Positions 1-6,545 are shown, counted from the first letter of the stretch. The stretch is DNA of 11,454 nucleotides from an uncultured Caryophanales bacterium (GCA_947303225.1 CAMYXG010000031.1:1-11454); one strand, 5' to 3'. Program-made: numbers and translations. The notes: generated from the letters alone by a model not told the origin.

Positions 1-706
1 AGATGTAAGTAGTTTTGATACCTCAAATGTAATTAATATGAATGGTATGTTTACTGATTGTAGTAGTTTAGTCAGTCTAGATGTAAGTAATTTTGACACA
101 AATAAGGTAATAGATATGAGTGGAATGTTTTATTATTGTAATAGTTTAGTTACTCTAGATTTAAGTAACTTTGATACAAGTAAAGTTATTAATATGAGTA
201 GTATGTTTGGAAATTGTATTAATTTAACAAGTATAAATGTAAGTAATTTTGATACAAATAGTGTTACTAATATGAGTGGAATGTTTTATTATTGTAATAG
301 TTTAGTTACTCTAGATTTAAGTAGTTTTAATACAAGTAATGTTACTGATATGAGTGTAATGTTTGATTCGTGTAATAGCTTAATAAGTCTAGATTTAAGT
401 AACTTTGATACAAGTAATGTTACTAATATGACTTCTATGTTTAATAATTGTAGTAATTTAACAAGCATAGATGTAAGTAGTTTTGATACTAGTAAGGTAA
501 CTAGCATGTACAGCATGTTTGGTGGTTGTGGTAAGTTAACAAGCTTAGATTTAAGTAGTTTTGATACAAGTAATGCCAATGTAAGATTAATGTTTGGTAG
601 TTGTAATTCTTTAACTAATGCTTATGGTAGAACACAAGCTGATTGTGATAAATATAATTCTTCAAGTAGCAAACCGTCTAATGTTAATTTTGTTGTTAAA
701 GCTTAA
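1..706 (+). CDS. BspA-family (DUF285) leucine-rich-repeat surface protein, C-terminal part
   Basis: The 5' end lies outside the window. The frame is open from base 2, so the ATG at 38 is an internal codon, not the start. Seven consecutive 26-residue units of the form D-L/V-S-x-F-D-T-S-x-V-x-x-M-x-x-M-F-x-x-C-x-x-L are followed by one 25-residue unit. The tail (AYGRTQADCDKYN, a serine-rich stretch, then NFVVKA) resembles the C-terminal linker of other BspA-like proteins. This is the PF03382 repeat, found in Mycoplasma and gut Firmicutes surface proteins and in BspA of Tannerella, where related repeats bind host proteins. Each unit has one cysteine at about position 20. There is no LPXTG sorting signal or C-terminal membrane segment, so anchoring must lie in the missing N-terminus, or the protein is secreted. 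The stop overlaps an intrinsic terminator. The family is clear; the ligand is unknown. Confidence 0.9.
   Translation, partial: DVSSFDTSNVINMNGMFTDCSSLVSLDVSNFDTNKVIDMSGMFYYCNSLVTLDLSNFDTSKVINMSSMFGNCINLTSINVSNFDTNSVTNMSGMFYYCNSLVTLDLSSFNTSNVTDMSVMFDSCNSLISLDLSNFDTSNVTNMTSMFNNCSNLTSIDVSSFDTSKVTSMYSMFGGCGKLTSLDLSSFDTSNANVRLMFGSCNSLTNAYGRTQADCDKYNSSSSKPSNVNFVVKA
2..622 (+). repeat. Tandem 78-nt coding repeats (DUF285 units)
   Basis: Units start at 2, 80, 158, 236, 314, 392, 470 and 548. The first seven are exactly 78 nt (26 codons); the last is 75 nt and lacks one codon in the NVTxM segment. The units are diverged but share the aagtaR-tttgatac core. Positions 114-167 and 270-323 are identical over 54 nt, exactly two units apart, which suggests recent duplication or gene conversion within the array. 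Confidence 0.9.
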
Positions 707-731
707 GAAGTAGAAATACTTCTTTTTATTT
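705..731 (+). terminator. Intrinsic terminator after the BspA-like gene
   Basis: A perfect 8-bp stem, AAGAAGTA (705-712) with TACTTCTT (717-724), encloses a GAAA tetraloop and runs into a T-rich tract (TTTATTT). The stem begins inside the TAA stop codon (704-706). The last T of the tract is also the first base of the extended -10 of the next promoter, so terminator and promoter are fused. Confidence 0.8.
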
Positions 732-739
732 GATATAAT
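731..739 (+). promoter_or_regulatory. Extended -10 promoter for the flavoprotein pair
   Basis: TGATATAAT is a perfect TGnTATAAT extended -10 box. No good -35 hexamer is seen at 16-18 nt; the region there is the terminator stem. Transcription would start near 746, giving a leader of about 14 nt that holds little more than the ribosome binding site. It is the only clear promoter before the gene at 760. Confidence 0.7.
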
Positions 740-749
740 ATGTTCAATT

Positions 750-756
750 GGAGGGG
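750..756 (+). promoter_or_regulatory. Shine-Dalgarno sequence that fixes the ATG at 760
   Basis: GGAGGGG ends 3 nt (GGAGG core 5 nt) before the ATG at 760. A TTG at 748 is in frame, but it overlaps this site, has no ribosome binding site of its own and lies almost at the predicted transcription start, so it is not the start. Confidence 0.8.
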
Positions 757-759
757 AAT

Positions 760-1983
760 ATGGAAAGAATAATTATAATAGGTGGAGGACCTAGTGGTAT
801 TACTACAGCTATAAGTGCTAAAAGAGATGATAATGAAGTAATTGTTTTAGAAAGAAATACTAAGCCATTAAAAAAATTATTAATGACTGGTAATGGTAAA
901 TGTAATTATATGAATGAAATATATGGTATTAAGAATTATCATAGTGAAGATATTGATTTAGTAGATAAAATTATTTCTACTAAGAATATTGAAATGATGA
1001 AGACATTTTTTGATGATTTAGGAATTATATCTAAAAATAAAAATGGTTATTATTATCCTTTTTCTAATCAAGCTACTACTATTGAAAAAAGTTTACTTGG
1101 AAAAGTTAAAGATAAAGGAATTATAATAGAGTGTGATACTTTAGTAGAAGATATTAAAAAGAAAGATAATTGTTTTGAAATAAAAACAAATCATAATAGT
1201 TATTTGTGTGATAAGTTAGTTATTTCTACTGGATCATGTGCTTATCCAAAGACAGGTAGTGATGGATGGGGTTATCCTTTTTTAAAAAAACTAAATCATC
1301 ATATTATTGAACCAGTTCCAGCACTAGTACCATTAGTTGGTAAAGGCAATTATTTTAAAGATTGGGCAGGTGTTCGTACGGATGTTTCTTTAGAATTATT
1401 TGAAAATAATCATTATATAGCTCGTGAAGAAGGAGAAATTCAATTAACAGATTATGGTATTAGTGGTATTTGTACGTTTCAACTTAGTCATATGGTTAGT
1501 AGAGGTCTTTTAAATCATAAAAAAGAAGAAATTCATATTAATTTTGTTCCTTTTATTGAAACTTTAATTACTCCATGGATGGATCATTATGCTAAAAAGA
1601 ATTCTCATAAGAATTTAAAAGAATTATTAGAAGGTTTTCTAAATTATAAGTTAGTAAAAGTAATTATAAAACAAAGTAATTTAAAAGATAATTGTTTCTA
1701 TTTAGATTTATCTAATGAAGAAAAATTAGTTTTATGTAAAAATTTAAGAAGTTTTAAAGTAGAAATTATTGATACTAAAGGTTTTGATTATGCTCAAATA
1801 TGTAATGGTGGAGTAAGATTAACAGATATTCATATTGATACGATGGAATCTAAAAAAGTAAAGAATCTATATATCGTTGGAGAATTATTAGATATGAATG
1901 GAAACTGTGGTGGATATAATTTAACTACATGTTGGATTAGTGGTATTTTAGCTGGTAGGGCAATAGGTGGTAAATATGATTAG
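760..1983 (+). CDS. NAD(P)/FAD-dependent oxidoreductase, BaiN/HI0933 (YhiN) family
   Basis: The protein has 407 residues, a normal length for the family, and is probably soluble. Residues 4-13 (IIIIGGGPSG) are the FAD-binding Rossmann motif and ERNTKPLKK follows the second strand. KLLMTGNGKCNYMNE is the family signature (usually KLLxSGxGRCNxTN). The C-terminus carries NGGVRLTDI, YIVGELLDMNG and GGYNLTTCW, the usual FAD-closing segment (GExLDxxGxxGGYNLQxAW). Members are annotated as HI0933-like flavoproteins or aminoacetone-oxidase-like enzymes; BaiN in bile-acid 7-dehydroxylating clostridia is the best-known name, but most family members have no proven substrate. A bile-acid role is not supported here, as no other bai gene is present. 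The stop overlaps the start of the next flavoprotein gene by 8 nt, so the two are translationally coupled. Family sure; reaction unknown. Confidence 0.9.
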   Translation: MERIIIIGGGPSGITTAISAKRDDNEVIVLERNTKPLKKLLMTGNGKCNYMNEIYGIKNYHSEDIDLVDKIISTKNIEMMKTFFDDLGIISKNKNGYYYPFSNQATTIEKSLLGKVKDKGIIIECDTLVEDIKKKDNCFEIKTNHNSYLCDKLVISTGSCAYPKTGSDGWGYPFLKKLNHHIIEPVPALVPLVGKGNYFKDWAGVRTDVSLELFENNHYIAREEGEIQLTDYGISGICTFQLSHMVSRGLLNHKKEEIHINFVPFIETLITPWMDHYAKKNSHKNLKELLEGFLNYKLVKVIIKQSNLKDNCFYLDLSNEEKLVLCKNLRSFKVEIIDTKGFDYAQICNGGVRLTDIHIDTMESKKVKNLYIVGELLDMNGNCGGYNLTTCWISGILAGRAIGGKYD

Positions 1984-3565
1984 AATTAGACAATTAAAAA
2001 TACCAGTTTTAGAAGATAATAGTGAGACTTTATTATTTAAAATATCTAGGAAATTAAAAGTATCTTCTTCTAATATTTTGAATTATCAAATCATAAAAAA
2101 ATCTATTGATGCAAGAGATAAGGGAAATATTGTTTTTGTTTATGAAGTAGATGTTTTGGTTTCTTCTGAAGAAAATGTATTAAAAAAATGTAGAAGTAAA
2201 GATGTTTTTAAGAGTGTTACTGTAGTTTATTCTTTTCCTAAAATACAGAATATTGATAAGAAGATTATTATTGTTGGAAGTGGCCCTGCGGGATTATTTT
2301 GTGCTTACTTTTTGGCTGAAGCTGGATTTAGGCCTCTTGTTATTGAACAGGGGGAGAAAATGGAAGATAGAATTTCTTCTGTTGAGAAGTTTTTTGAAAC
2401 AAATCAATTAAATCCTTGGTCTAATATTCAGTTTGGAGAAGGGGGAGCAGGTACTTTTTCTGATGGGAAATTAAATACTATGGTGAAGGACAAGTTAGGA
2501 AGAGGAAAAAGAATTTTTGAAATATTTGTTGAGGCTGGTGCTCCTGAAGAAATTTTATATGAACAAAAACCTCATATCGGAACGGATATTTTAAGAAAAG
2601 TAATTGTAAATATGAGAAATAAAATTCTTTCTATGGGAGGAGAGTTTCGTTTTTCTACTAAACTCACGGATATTTTTGTAGAGAATCAAAGAATTAGTGG
2701 AATAGAAGTGAATCATCAAGATAAAATTGTTTGTGATTATTTGGTTTTAGCAATTGGTCATTCTGCTAGAGATACTTTTTATTTATTACATGAGAAAAAA
2801 ATTAGGATGAAAAATAAAAATTTTGCAGTTGGACTTCGTATAGAACATCCTCAAGAGATGATTAATCAAAGTCAATATGGAATGTTTTCTCATGTATTGG
2901 GTCCTGCTAGTTATAAATTAACTCATCAATGTTCGAATGGTCGTGGGGTATATTCTTTCTGTATGTGTCCTGGTGGATTTGTTGTGAATGCTTCAAGTGA
3001 AGAAGGACGTGTTGTGGTGAATGGAATGAGTAATTATAAACGGGATAGTCATAATGCAAATAGTGCAATTGTTGTGACAGTTTCTAATAAGGATTTTGGA
3101 AATGATTTATTTGGGGGATTAGAGTTTCAAAGAAGATTGGAAGAACAAGCAGCTAAAATTGGAGGAGGAGTTATTCCGATACAGCTTTTTGGAGATTATT
3201 TGAATCATAAAGTAAGTGATTGTTTTGAAGAAGTAATTCCTGAAGTAAAAGGAAAGTATCAATTTGCAGATCTTAATTTGTTATTTCCTGATGAGATTAA
3301 TCAATCTTTAAAAGAAGGTATTCTTTCATTTGATAAAAAGATAAAAGGATTTGGTAGGGTTGATGCTATATTACTTGGAGTTGAAAGTCGTACTAGTTCT
3401 CCTATTATGATAGAAAGAGATGAAGAACTTGTTTCTAGTATAGAAGGCATTTATCCTTGTGGAGAAGGTGCTGGTTATGCAGGGGGAATTACTACAGCTG
3501 CTATTGATGGTGTTAAAGTAGCAGAAGCAATTGCGAAAAGATGTCAAGAAGGTAACAAATTCTAG
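1976..3565 (+). CDS. FAD-dependent dehydrogenase, COG2509 family
   Basis: I chose the ATG at 1976 because AGGTGG (1965-1970) lies 5 nt upstream; an in-frame GTG at 1967 overlaps that site. The protein has 529 residues. The first 90 or so form the mixed alpha/beta N-terminal domain typical of this family (MIRIRQLKIPV... to KCRSKDV). Residues 97-106 (IIIVGSGPAG) bind the FAD ADP moiety, followed by VIEQGEKMEDR. NIQFGEGGAGTFSDGKLNT, GRGVYSFCMCPGGFVVNAS and VVVNGMSNYKRDS are hallmark segments of the COG2509 group. The C-terminal YPCGEGAGYAGGITTAAIDG closes the flavin site. The group is widespread in anaerobes and has no assigned substrate; the two cysteines in FCMCPGG could take part in redox chemistry (inference). 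It is cotranscribed with, and overlaps, the BaiN-type gene. Family assignment is firm; function is not known. Confidence 0.9.
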   Translation: MIRIRQLKIPVLEDNSETLLFKISRKLKVSSSNILNYQIIKKSIDARDKGNIVFVYEVDVLVSSEENVLKKCRSKDVFKSVTVVYSFPKIQNIDKKIIIVGSGPAGLFCAYFLAEAGFRPLVIEQGEKMEDRISSVEKFFETNQLNPWSNIQFGEGGAGTFSDGKLNTMVKDKLGRGKRIFEIFVEAGAPEEILYEQKPHIGTDILRKVIVNMRNKILSMGGEFRFSTKLTDIFVENQRISGIEVNHQDKIVCDYLVLAIGHSARDTFYLLHEKKIRMKNKNFAVGLRIEHPQEMINQSQYGMFSHVLGPASYKLTHQCSNGRGVYSFCMCPGGFVVNASSEEGRVVVNGMSNYKRDSHNANSAIVVTVSNKDFGNDLFGGLEFQRRLEEQAAKIGGGVIPIQLFGDYLNHKVSDCFEEVIPEVKGKYQFADLNLLFPDEINQSLKEGILSFDKKIKGFGRVDAILLGVESRTSSPIMIERDEELVSSIEGIYPCGEGAGYAGGITTAAIDGVKVAEAIAKRCQEGNKF

Positions 3566-3592
3566 AAATGCTTCTGTTTGTATGTATTTCTA

Positions 3593-3601
3593 TGTTATAA
3601 T
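3593..3601 (+). promoter_or_regulatory. Extended -10 promoter for the peptidase-to-rpmF operon
   Basis: TGTTATAAT is a perfect TGnTATAAT box that ends 22 nt before the ATG at 3623. No convincing -35 is present at 16-18 nt upstream (TTCTGT at best). A start near 3608 gives a leader of about 15 nt that contains the GAGGTGATT ribosome binding site. Confidence 0.65.
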
Positions 3602-3622
3602 AAAGAAGATTGAGGTGATTAA

Positions 3623-4288
3623 ATGGAAATATTATTATTTGTTTTTGCTTTGCTTCTTACTACGGGAGCACAGGGTTATATTAATCATTGGTATCGTAAG
3701 ACTAAAAACATTCTTTCTAATTCTCATATGAGTGGAGAGAAGGTTGCTCGTAAAATTTTAGATTCTAATGGATTAAAGCGTGTCAAAGTAGTAGAAACTT
3801 CTGGAGTTCTAAGTGATCATTATGATCCCAAGGGAAAAATTGTTCGTTTGTCATCCGATATTTATCATAATACTTCTTTGGCATCGGTAAGTGTTGCAGC
3901 TCATGAATGTGGTCATGCTATACAAGATAAAGATAATTATTTCTTTTTACGTTTTCGTAGTTCTATTGTTCCTATTGTTAATATTGCATCTGTTTTAGGT
4001 TATGTTGCAATTATGATAGGATTTATTATGGGAGCTTTTGGTTTTATTCGAATTGGTATTGTTATGGAATGTGTTATTTTAGCATTTCAATTGATTACTT
4101 TACCAGTAGAATTCAATGCTTCTCATAGAGCTTTAGTTCAGTTAAAAAAACTTGGAATTGTTGGGGAAGATGAACATAAGTACTGTTTTAAGATGCTTCG
4201 AGCAGCAGCATTAACTTATGTAGCAGCTGTTGCTACTTCTATTTTAGAAATACTTCGATTGGTATTACTATCTAGAAGAGATGATTAG
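3623..4288 (+). CDS. YugP-like membrane zinc metallopeptidase (Zn_peptidase_2)
   Basis: The protein has 221 residues, about the length of Bacillus YugP. The start is set by AGGTG 5 nt before the ATG. HECGH at residues 94-98 is the HExxH zinc motif, with glutamate 95 as catalytic base. E163 in LPVEFNASHRAL is the probable third zinc ligand, as in the PF04298 family. Hydrophobic segments at about 1-17, 115-138, 142-162 and 192-212 make it an integral membrane protein, with the HExxH region between the first and second segments. YVAAVATSILEILRLVLL near the C-terminus is also family-typical. Substrates of this family are unknown; a role in membrane-protein turnover is only inference. It is the first gene of the operon, and the MYG1-family gene begins 11 nt after its stop. 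The TAG stop overlaps the Shine-Dalgarno region of that gene. Confidence 0.9.
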   Translation: MEILLFVFALLLTTGAQGYINHWYRKTKNILSNSHMSGEKVARKILDSNGLKRVKVVETSGVLSDHYDPKGKIVRLSSDIYHNTSLASVSVAAHECGHAIQDKDNYFFLRFRSSIVPIVNIASVLGYVAIMIGFIMGAFGFIRIGIVMECVILAFQLITLPVEFNASHRALVQLKKLGIVGEDEHKYCFKMLRAAALTYVAAVATSILEILRLVLLSRRDD

Positions 4289-4299
4289 GAAGGATTTAT

Positions 4300-5220
4300 A
4301 TGATTAAAATTGTAGATAATATAGAAGAAGCAAATTGTATTACACATAATGGGACTATGCATGCTGATGAAATATTTGCTACTGCTTTTTTAGAATTATA
4401 TTATGGAAATCGAAAAGTATTTCGTACGAGTGAAGTTGATTTTTCTAGTCTTTCTAATGATGCAATTGTATATGATATTGGAAGAGGGGAATATGATCAT
4501 CATCAAATTGATGCTTTAAAAAGAGAAAATGGAATTACTTATTGTGCTTTTGGATTACTATGGAAACGATTTGGAAAGGATTTTTTAAAAAAGAATCATA
4601 TTACTCCTGTTGAAGAAGTTTTTTTAGAAATTGATCAAGATTTTGTTATGGCTATTGATGCAGAAGATAATGGTTTTTTTCCTACTATAGAAGCTAATTA
4701 TAAAGTAAAGACTTTAAGTAGTTTATTTAAAATCTTTAATCCTAGTTATCATTCATTGGAAGATGAGAGTACTCAGTTTATTCGAGCTGTTCAAGTTGCT
4801 AAAAATATTTTCGAGGAAGAAATATCTTATATTCAAGGGAAAGTTCTTGCAACTCAAAAGATAAAAAGTATGATTGAAGAGTTACCTGATGATGCAAAAT
4901 ATCTTGTTTTAGATGAATACTTACCATATGAGGAGGTTCTTTTAAATACAGAAAAAGCAAATTCTATCTTGTTTGTAGCCTTTCCTTCGAATCGTGGAGG
5001 ATTTGCTATAAAAACTATTCCTAAAAGTCGTGAAGATCGTACGGCTCGTATGGAATTTCCTGAAGAATGGGCTGGCTTTGAGGGAAAAGAATTAGAAGAA
5101 AGGTCTAATATTGATGGCTTGATTTTTTGTCATAGGGGACGTTTTATCGTTAGCTGTAAACAATTAGATACGGTTTATCAAGTTTTACATTATTTATGTT
5201 CAGATGAGGAAGGAAAGTGA
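4300..5220 (+). CDS. MYG1-family metal-dependent hydrolase (UPF0160)
   Basis: The protein has 306 residues. AAGGA lies 5 nt before the ATG. The N-terminal motif HNGTMHADEIFATAF (residues 16-30) and YDIGRGEYDHHQID (58-71) are the MYG1 signature. H16, H21, D23, D59 and D66-H67-H68 resemble the metal-binding residues of DHH-type phosphoesterases. The C-terminal GLIFCHRGRFI matches the conserved FCHxxRF segment of the family. Eukaryotic MYG1 is reported as a 3'-5' RNA exonuclease of nucleus and mitochondria; the bacterial members are not characterised, but a nuclease or phosphoesterase role is reasonable. No signal peptide is seen, so the protein should be cytoplasmic. It ends in TGA, inside the ribosome binding region of the next gene. 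Family assignment is strong; the substrate is inferred. Confidence 0.9.
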   Translation: MIKIVDNIEEANCITHNGTMHADEIFATAFLELYYGNRKVFRTSEVDFSSLSNDAIVYDIGRGEYDHHQIDALKRENGITYCAFGLLWKRFGKDFLKKNHITPVEEVFLEIDQDFVMAIDAEDNGFFPTIEANYKVKTLSSLFKIFNPSYHSLEDESTQFIRAVQVAKNIFEEEISYIQGKVLATQKIKSMIEELPDDAKYLVLDEYLPYEEVLLNTEKANSILFVAFPSNRGGFAIKTIPKSREDRTARMEFPEEWAGFEGKELEERSNIDGLIFCHRGRFIVSCKQLDTVYQVLHYLCSDEEGK

Positions 5221-5224
5221 ATTT

Positions 5225-5797
5225 ATGTATTATAATCGTAAGAGGGAAATTTTGAAAAATGTGATTTATATTTCTTTTATTTTGTTAATAGCAGTTGTAT
5301 CTACTCATTTTATTTATTATAGATTTCAGGGAAATCGAGAGGTAGATGAATCTTCTGAATCTATTGATATTGTTTATCATGAAAATTCAGGAGAAAAAAT
5401 ATCTTTGAAAAGAGTAACTCCCGTAACAGATTCTGTTGGACTATCTTCTAAATCTTATACTGTTTCTATTCATAATAATTTAACAGAGGATGTTGATTAT
5501 AAGGTTAAGATTTTAGATGATTTGGATGCAATAGATGAAGATGAATGTGGTGAATTTTTAATTCCAAAAGAAGATATTCGTCTTTCTGTAAAAGTTAATA
5601 AAAAAGAGATTGAAATTTATAATTTGGATGAGTTAGAAGATGGAATTGTTTTGTATAATCAGGTTGGAGCTTTAGATGAAGATGTTATTTCCGTTCGTTT
5701 ATGGATAAAGCAAGATAGTACATTACCAATGGGAGCTCATATGCATTATCATGGAATCCTTAAAATTGAAGAAGATAACATGACGGATCATAAGTAG
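5225..5797 (+). CDS. Membrane-anchored protein with a TasA/camelysin-like domain (tentative)
   Basis: I place the start at the ATG at 5225, 4 nt after the MYG1 stop, with AAGGA 10 nt upstream. An in-frame ATG at 5204 would overlap the MYG1 gene and adds MRKESEF, with no clear site of its own. The protein has 190 residues. Residues 5-11 are basic and 13-32 are a hydrophobic helix, so it is an N-anchored protein with an external domain. From about residue 59 the pattern LKRVTPVTDSVGL, SYTVSIHNN, YKVKILDD, IPKEDIRLSV, VRLWIKQDST (158 on) and HYHGILKIEE near the end follows the order of blocks in TasA/camelysin-like proteins of gut Firmicutes (PxxDxxG, YTFxIxN, YxIxLxD, LRLWID, FxGKIxI). I judged this by eye. 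If correct, it is a beta-sandwich surface protein, possibly a matrix or fibre-related component. The gene may otherwise be an unrelated hypothetical. Confidence 0.75.
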   Translation: MYYNRKREILKNVIYISFILLIAVVSTHFIYYRFQGNREVDESSESIDIVYHENSGEKISLKRVTPVTDSVGLSSKSYTVSIHNNLTEDVDYKVKILDDLDAIDEDECGEFLIPKEDIRLSVKVNKKEIEIYNLDELEDGIVLYNQVGALDEDVISVRLWIKQDSTLPMGAHMHYHGILKIEEDNMTDHK

Positions 5798-5801
5798 GTG
5801 A
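5796..5801 (+). promoter_or_regulatory. Ribosome binding site deciding a TTG start
   Basis: AGGTGA begins in the TAG stop (5795-5797) of the previous gene, with four bases (5802-5805) between it and the TTG at 5806. The spacing from GGTG to the start (5 nt) is identical to that at 3623 and 6546, which use ATG. The first ATG in frame (5821) is about 20 nt away and has no site of its own. Confidence 0.7.
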
Positions 5802-5805
5802 TTTT

Positions 5806-6282
5806 TTGAAAATTGATTTAATGCCATTACAAAATCATCTTATTGAGAAGATTGATATTAGTGGAGAGTATTCTTTAAATTCTTTTTATTATCAAAATAG
5901 TGATATTGTAGATTTAAAACCAATTATTGTTGATGGGATGATTATCGAAAAAGAAAATGACATTGGTTCTTTAGAAGAGTATATTCAATGTGTGATAAAA
6001 GGTAGTATGATTTTACTAGATTCGATTTCTTTAGAGGAAATAGACTATCCTTTTTTGATTGAATATGATGATTTTATAGAGAAAAATGTCTATTTCAATG
6101 AAAATACACTTGATATTTTTGAATTTTTATGGGAAAATATTCTACTAGAGGTCCCCTTACATTATTCTAAGGTAAAAGATCTTCATAATTTTCATGGGGA
6201 TGGATGGAAATTAATGGATGAAAATGAGATTCAAAAAGATAATCCATTTTCTGATTTATTAAAAGATGTTGAAAAGGAGTGA
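5806..6282 (+). CDS. YceD/DUF177 family protein upstream of rpmF
   Basis: The protein has 158 residues from a TTG codon, chosen on the spacing of its ribosome binding site. The C-terminal part, ENILLEVPLHYSKVKDLHNF then NPFSDLLK, matches the end of the DUF177 family (two-strand segment, acidic loop, final helix ending in L-x-x-L/LK). The middle has the usual beta-rich pattern with LDSISLEEIDYPFLIEYDD. In bacteria and in chloroplasts, DUF177 proteins are linked to 23S rRNA processing or accumulation, and the gene sits next to rpmF in most genomes (YlbN in Bacillus). The position directly before L32 here, 4 nt away, is strong support. The usual cysteines of some relatives (CxxxL) are not seen in the N-terminal half, apart from C62 in EEYIQCVIKG. 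It is acidic and probably cytoplasmic. Confidence 0.85.
   Translation: MKIDLMPLQNHLIEKIDISGEYSLNSFYYQNSDIVDLKPIIVDGMIIEKENDIGSLEEYIQCVIKGSMILLDSISLEEIDYPFLIEYDDFIEKNVYFNENTLDIFEFLWENILLEVPLHYSKVKDLHNFHGDGWKLMDENEIQKDNPFSDLLKDVEKE
6274..6279 (+). promoter_or_regulatory. Ribosome binding site that fixes the L32 start
   Basis: AAGGAG lies 7 nt before the ATG at 6287 and immediately before the TGA stop of the YceD gene. This supports translation from 6287. It argues against a start at the internal ATG at 6308, which would give MFAVPF and has no purine-rich site upstream, and against the upstream ATG of the longer frame at 6266. Confidence 0.85.
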
Positions 6283-6286
6283 TAGT

Positions 6287-6496
6287 ATGTTGAAGTTAGA
6301 TATTCAAATGTTTGCTGTTCCTTTCCGTAAAGTTTCTAAGACGAGAAAGAGAATGAGAAGAAGTCACAATGCAATGGATATTCCTGGTATGACAAAATGT
6401 CCTAGTTGTGGTGAAATGATTAAGCCTCATAGAGTTTGCCCTAAATGTGGTAGTTATAAGGGTAAAGTAGAAGTAGCAAAAGAAGAAGCAGAATAA
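6287..6496 (+). CDS. rpmF: 50S ribosomal protein L32, with a nine-residue N-terminal extension
   Basis: The protein has 69 residues. From residue 10 it is a normal L32: AVPFRKVSKTRKRMRRSH, PGMTKCPSCGEMIKPHRVC and PKCGSYKG. C38, C41, C51 and C54 form the zinc ribbon of the C+ form of L32, which is part of the large ribosomal subunit. L32 usually begins MAVPxRK. Here residues 1-9 (MLKLDIQMF) precede the alanine and closely match the L27 leader of Firmicutes (MLKLNLQFF before A), which the Prp cysteine protease removes. A processing step is therefore likely but not shown. The tail (KVEVAKEEAE) is short and acidic. It is the last gene of the operon, and its stop lies in the loop of the terminator. 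Confidence 0.97.
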   Translation: MLKLDIQMFAVPFRKVSKTRKRMRRSHNAMDIPGMTKCPSCGEMIKPHRVCPKCGSYKGKVEVAKEEAE

Positions 6497-6515
6497 TTTC
6501 TGCTTTTTTTCTTTT
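6486..6515 (+). terminator. Intrinsic terminator after rpmF
   Basis: AAGCAGAA (6486-6493) pairs with TTCTGCTT (6498-6505) around the loop TAAT, which contains the rpmF stop codon. A run of T follows (to 6510, then CTTTT). The upstream A/G-rich bases can pair further with that T run. This is the strongest terminator in the window. Confidence 0.9.
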
Positions 6516-6521
6516 GGTTTA

Positions 6522-6530
6522 TGATACAAT
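6522..6530 (+). promoter_or_regulatory. Extended -10 promoter for addBA
   Basis: TGATACAAT fits TGnTATAAT with one mismatch. It ends 16 nt before the addB ATG. The -35 position falls in the T run of the rpmF terminator and has no TTGACA-like hexamer. Transcription would start near 6537, so the leader is about 9 nt and the GAGGTG ribosome site starts almost at the 5' end. Confidence 0.65.
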
Positions 6531-6545
6531 AGAAGAGGTGATTTC

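Noticed and set aside
289..579. 96-codon open frame on the - strand with a repeated LLVSKLLKS pattern
   Set aside because: It is the antisense shadow of the 78-nt coding repeats; the period and lack of stops follow from the repeat, and there is no ribosome site or promoter.
748..759. TTG at 748 as the start of the BaiN-type gene
   Set aside because: It overlaps the Shine-Dalgarno site for 760 and would lie almost at the predicted transcription start.
760..1983. Bile-acid metabolism role for the BaiN-type protein
   Set aside because: The family is broad and no other bai-operon gene is present; only the family name applies.
3563..3592. Possible hairpin after the COG2509 gene (TAGAAATGC with GTATTTCTA, using one G-T pair)
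   Set aside because: The stem is AU-rich with a long loop and no T tract follows; it runs up to the -10 box of the next promoter. I do not call it a terminator, so some read-through into the peptidase operon is possible.
3531..3731. 66-codon + strand frame bridging the COG2509 and peptidase genes
   Set aside because: It overlaps both clear genes in another frame, has no ribosome site and shows only AT-rich hydrophobic composition.
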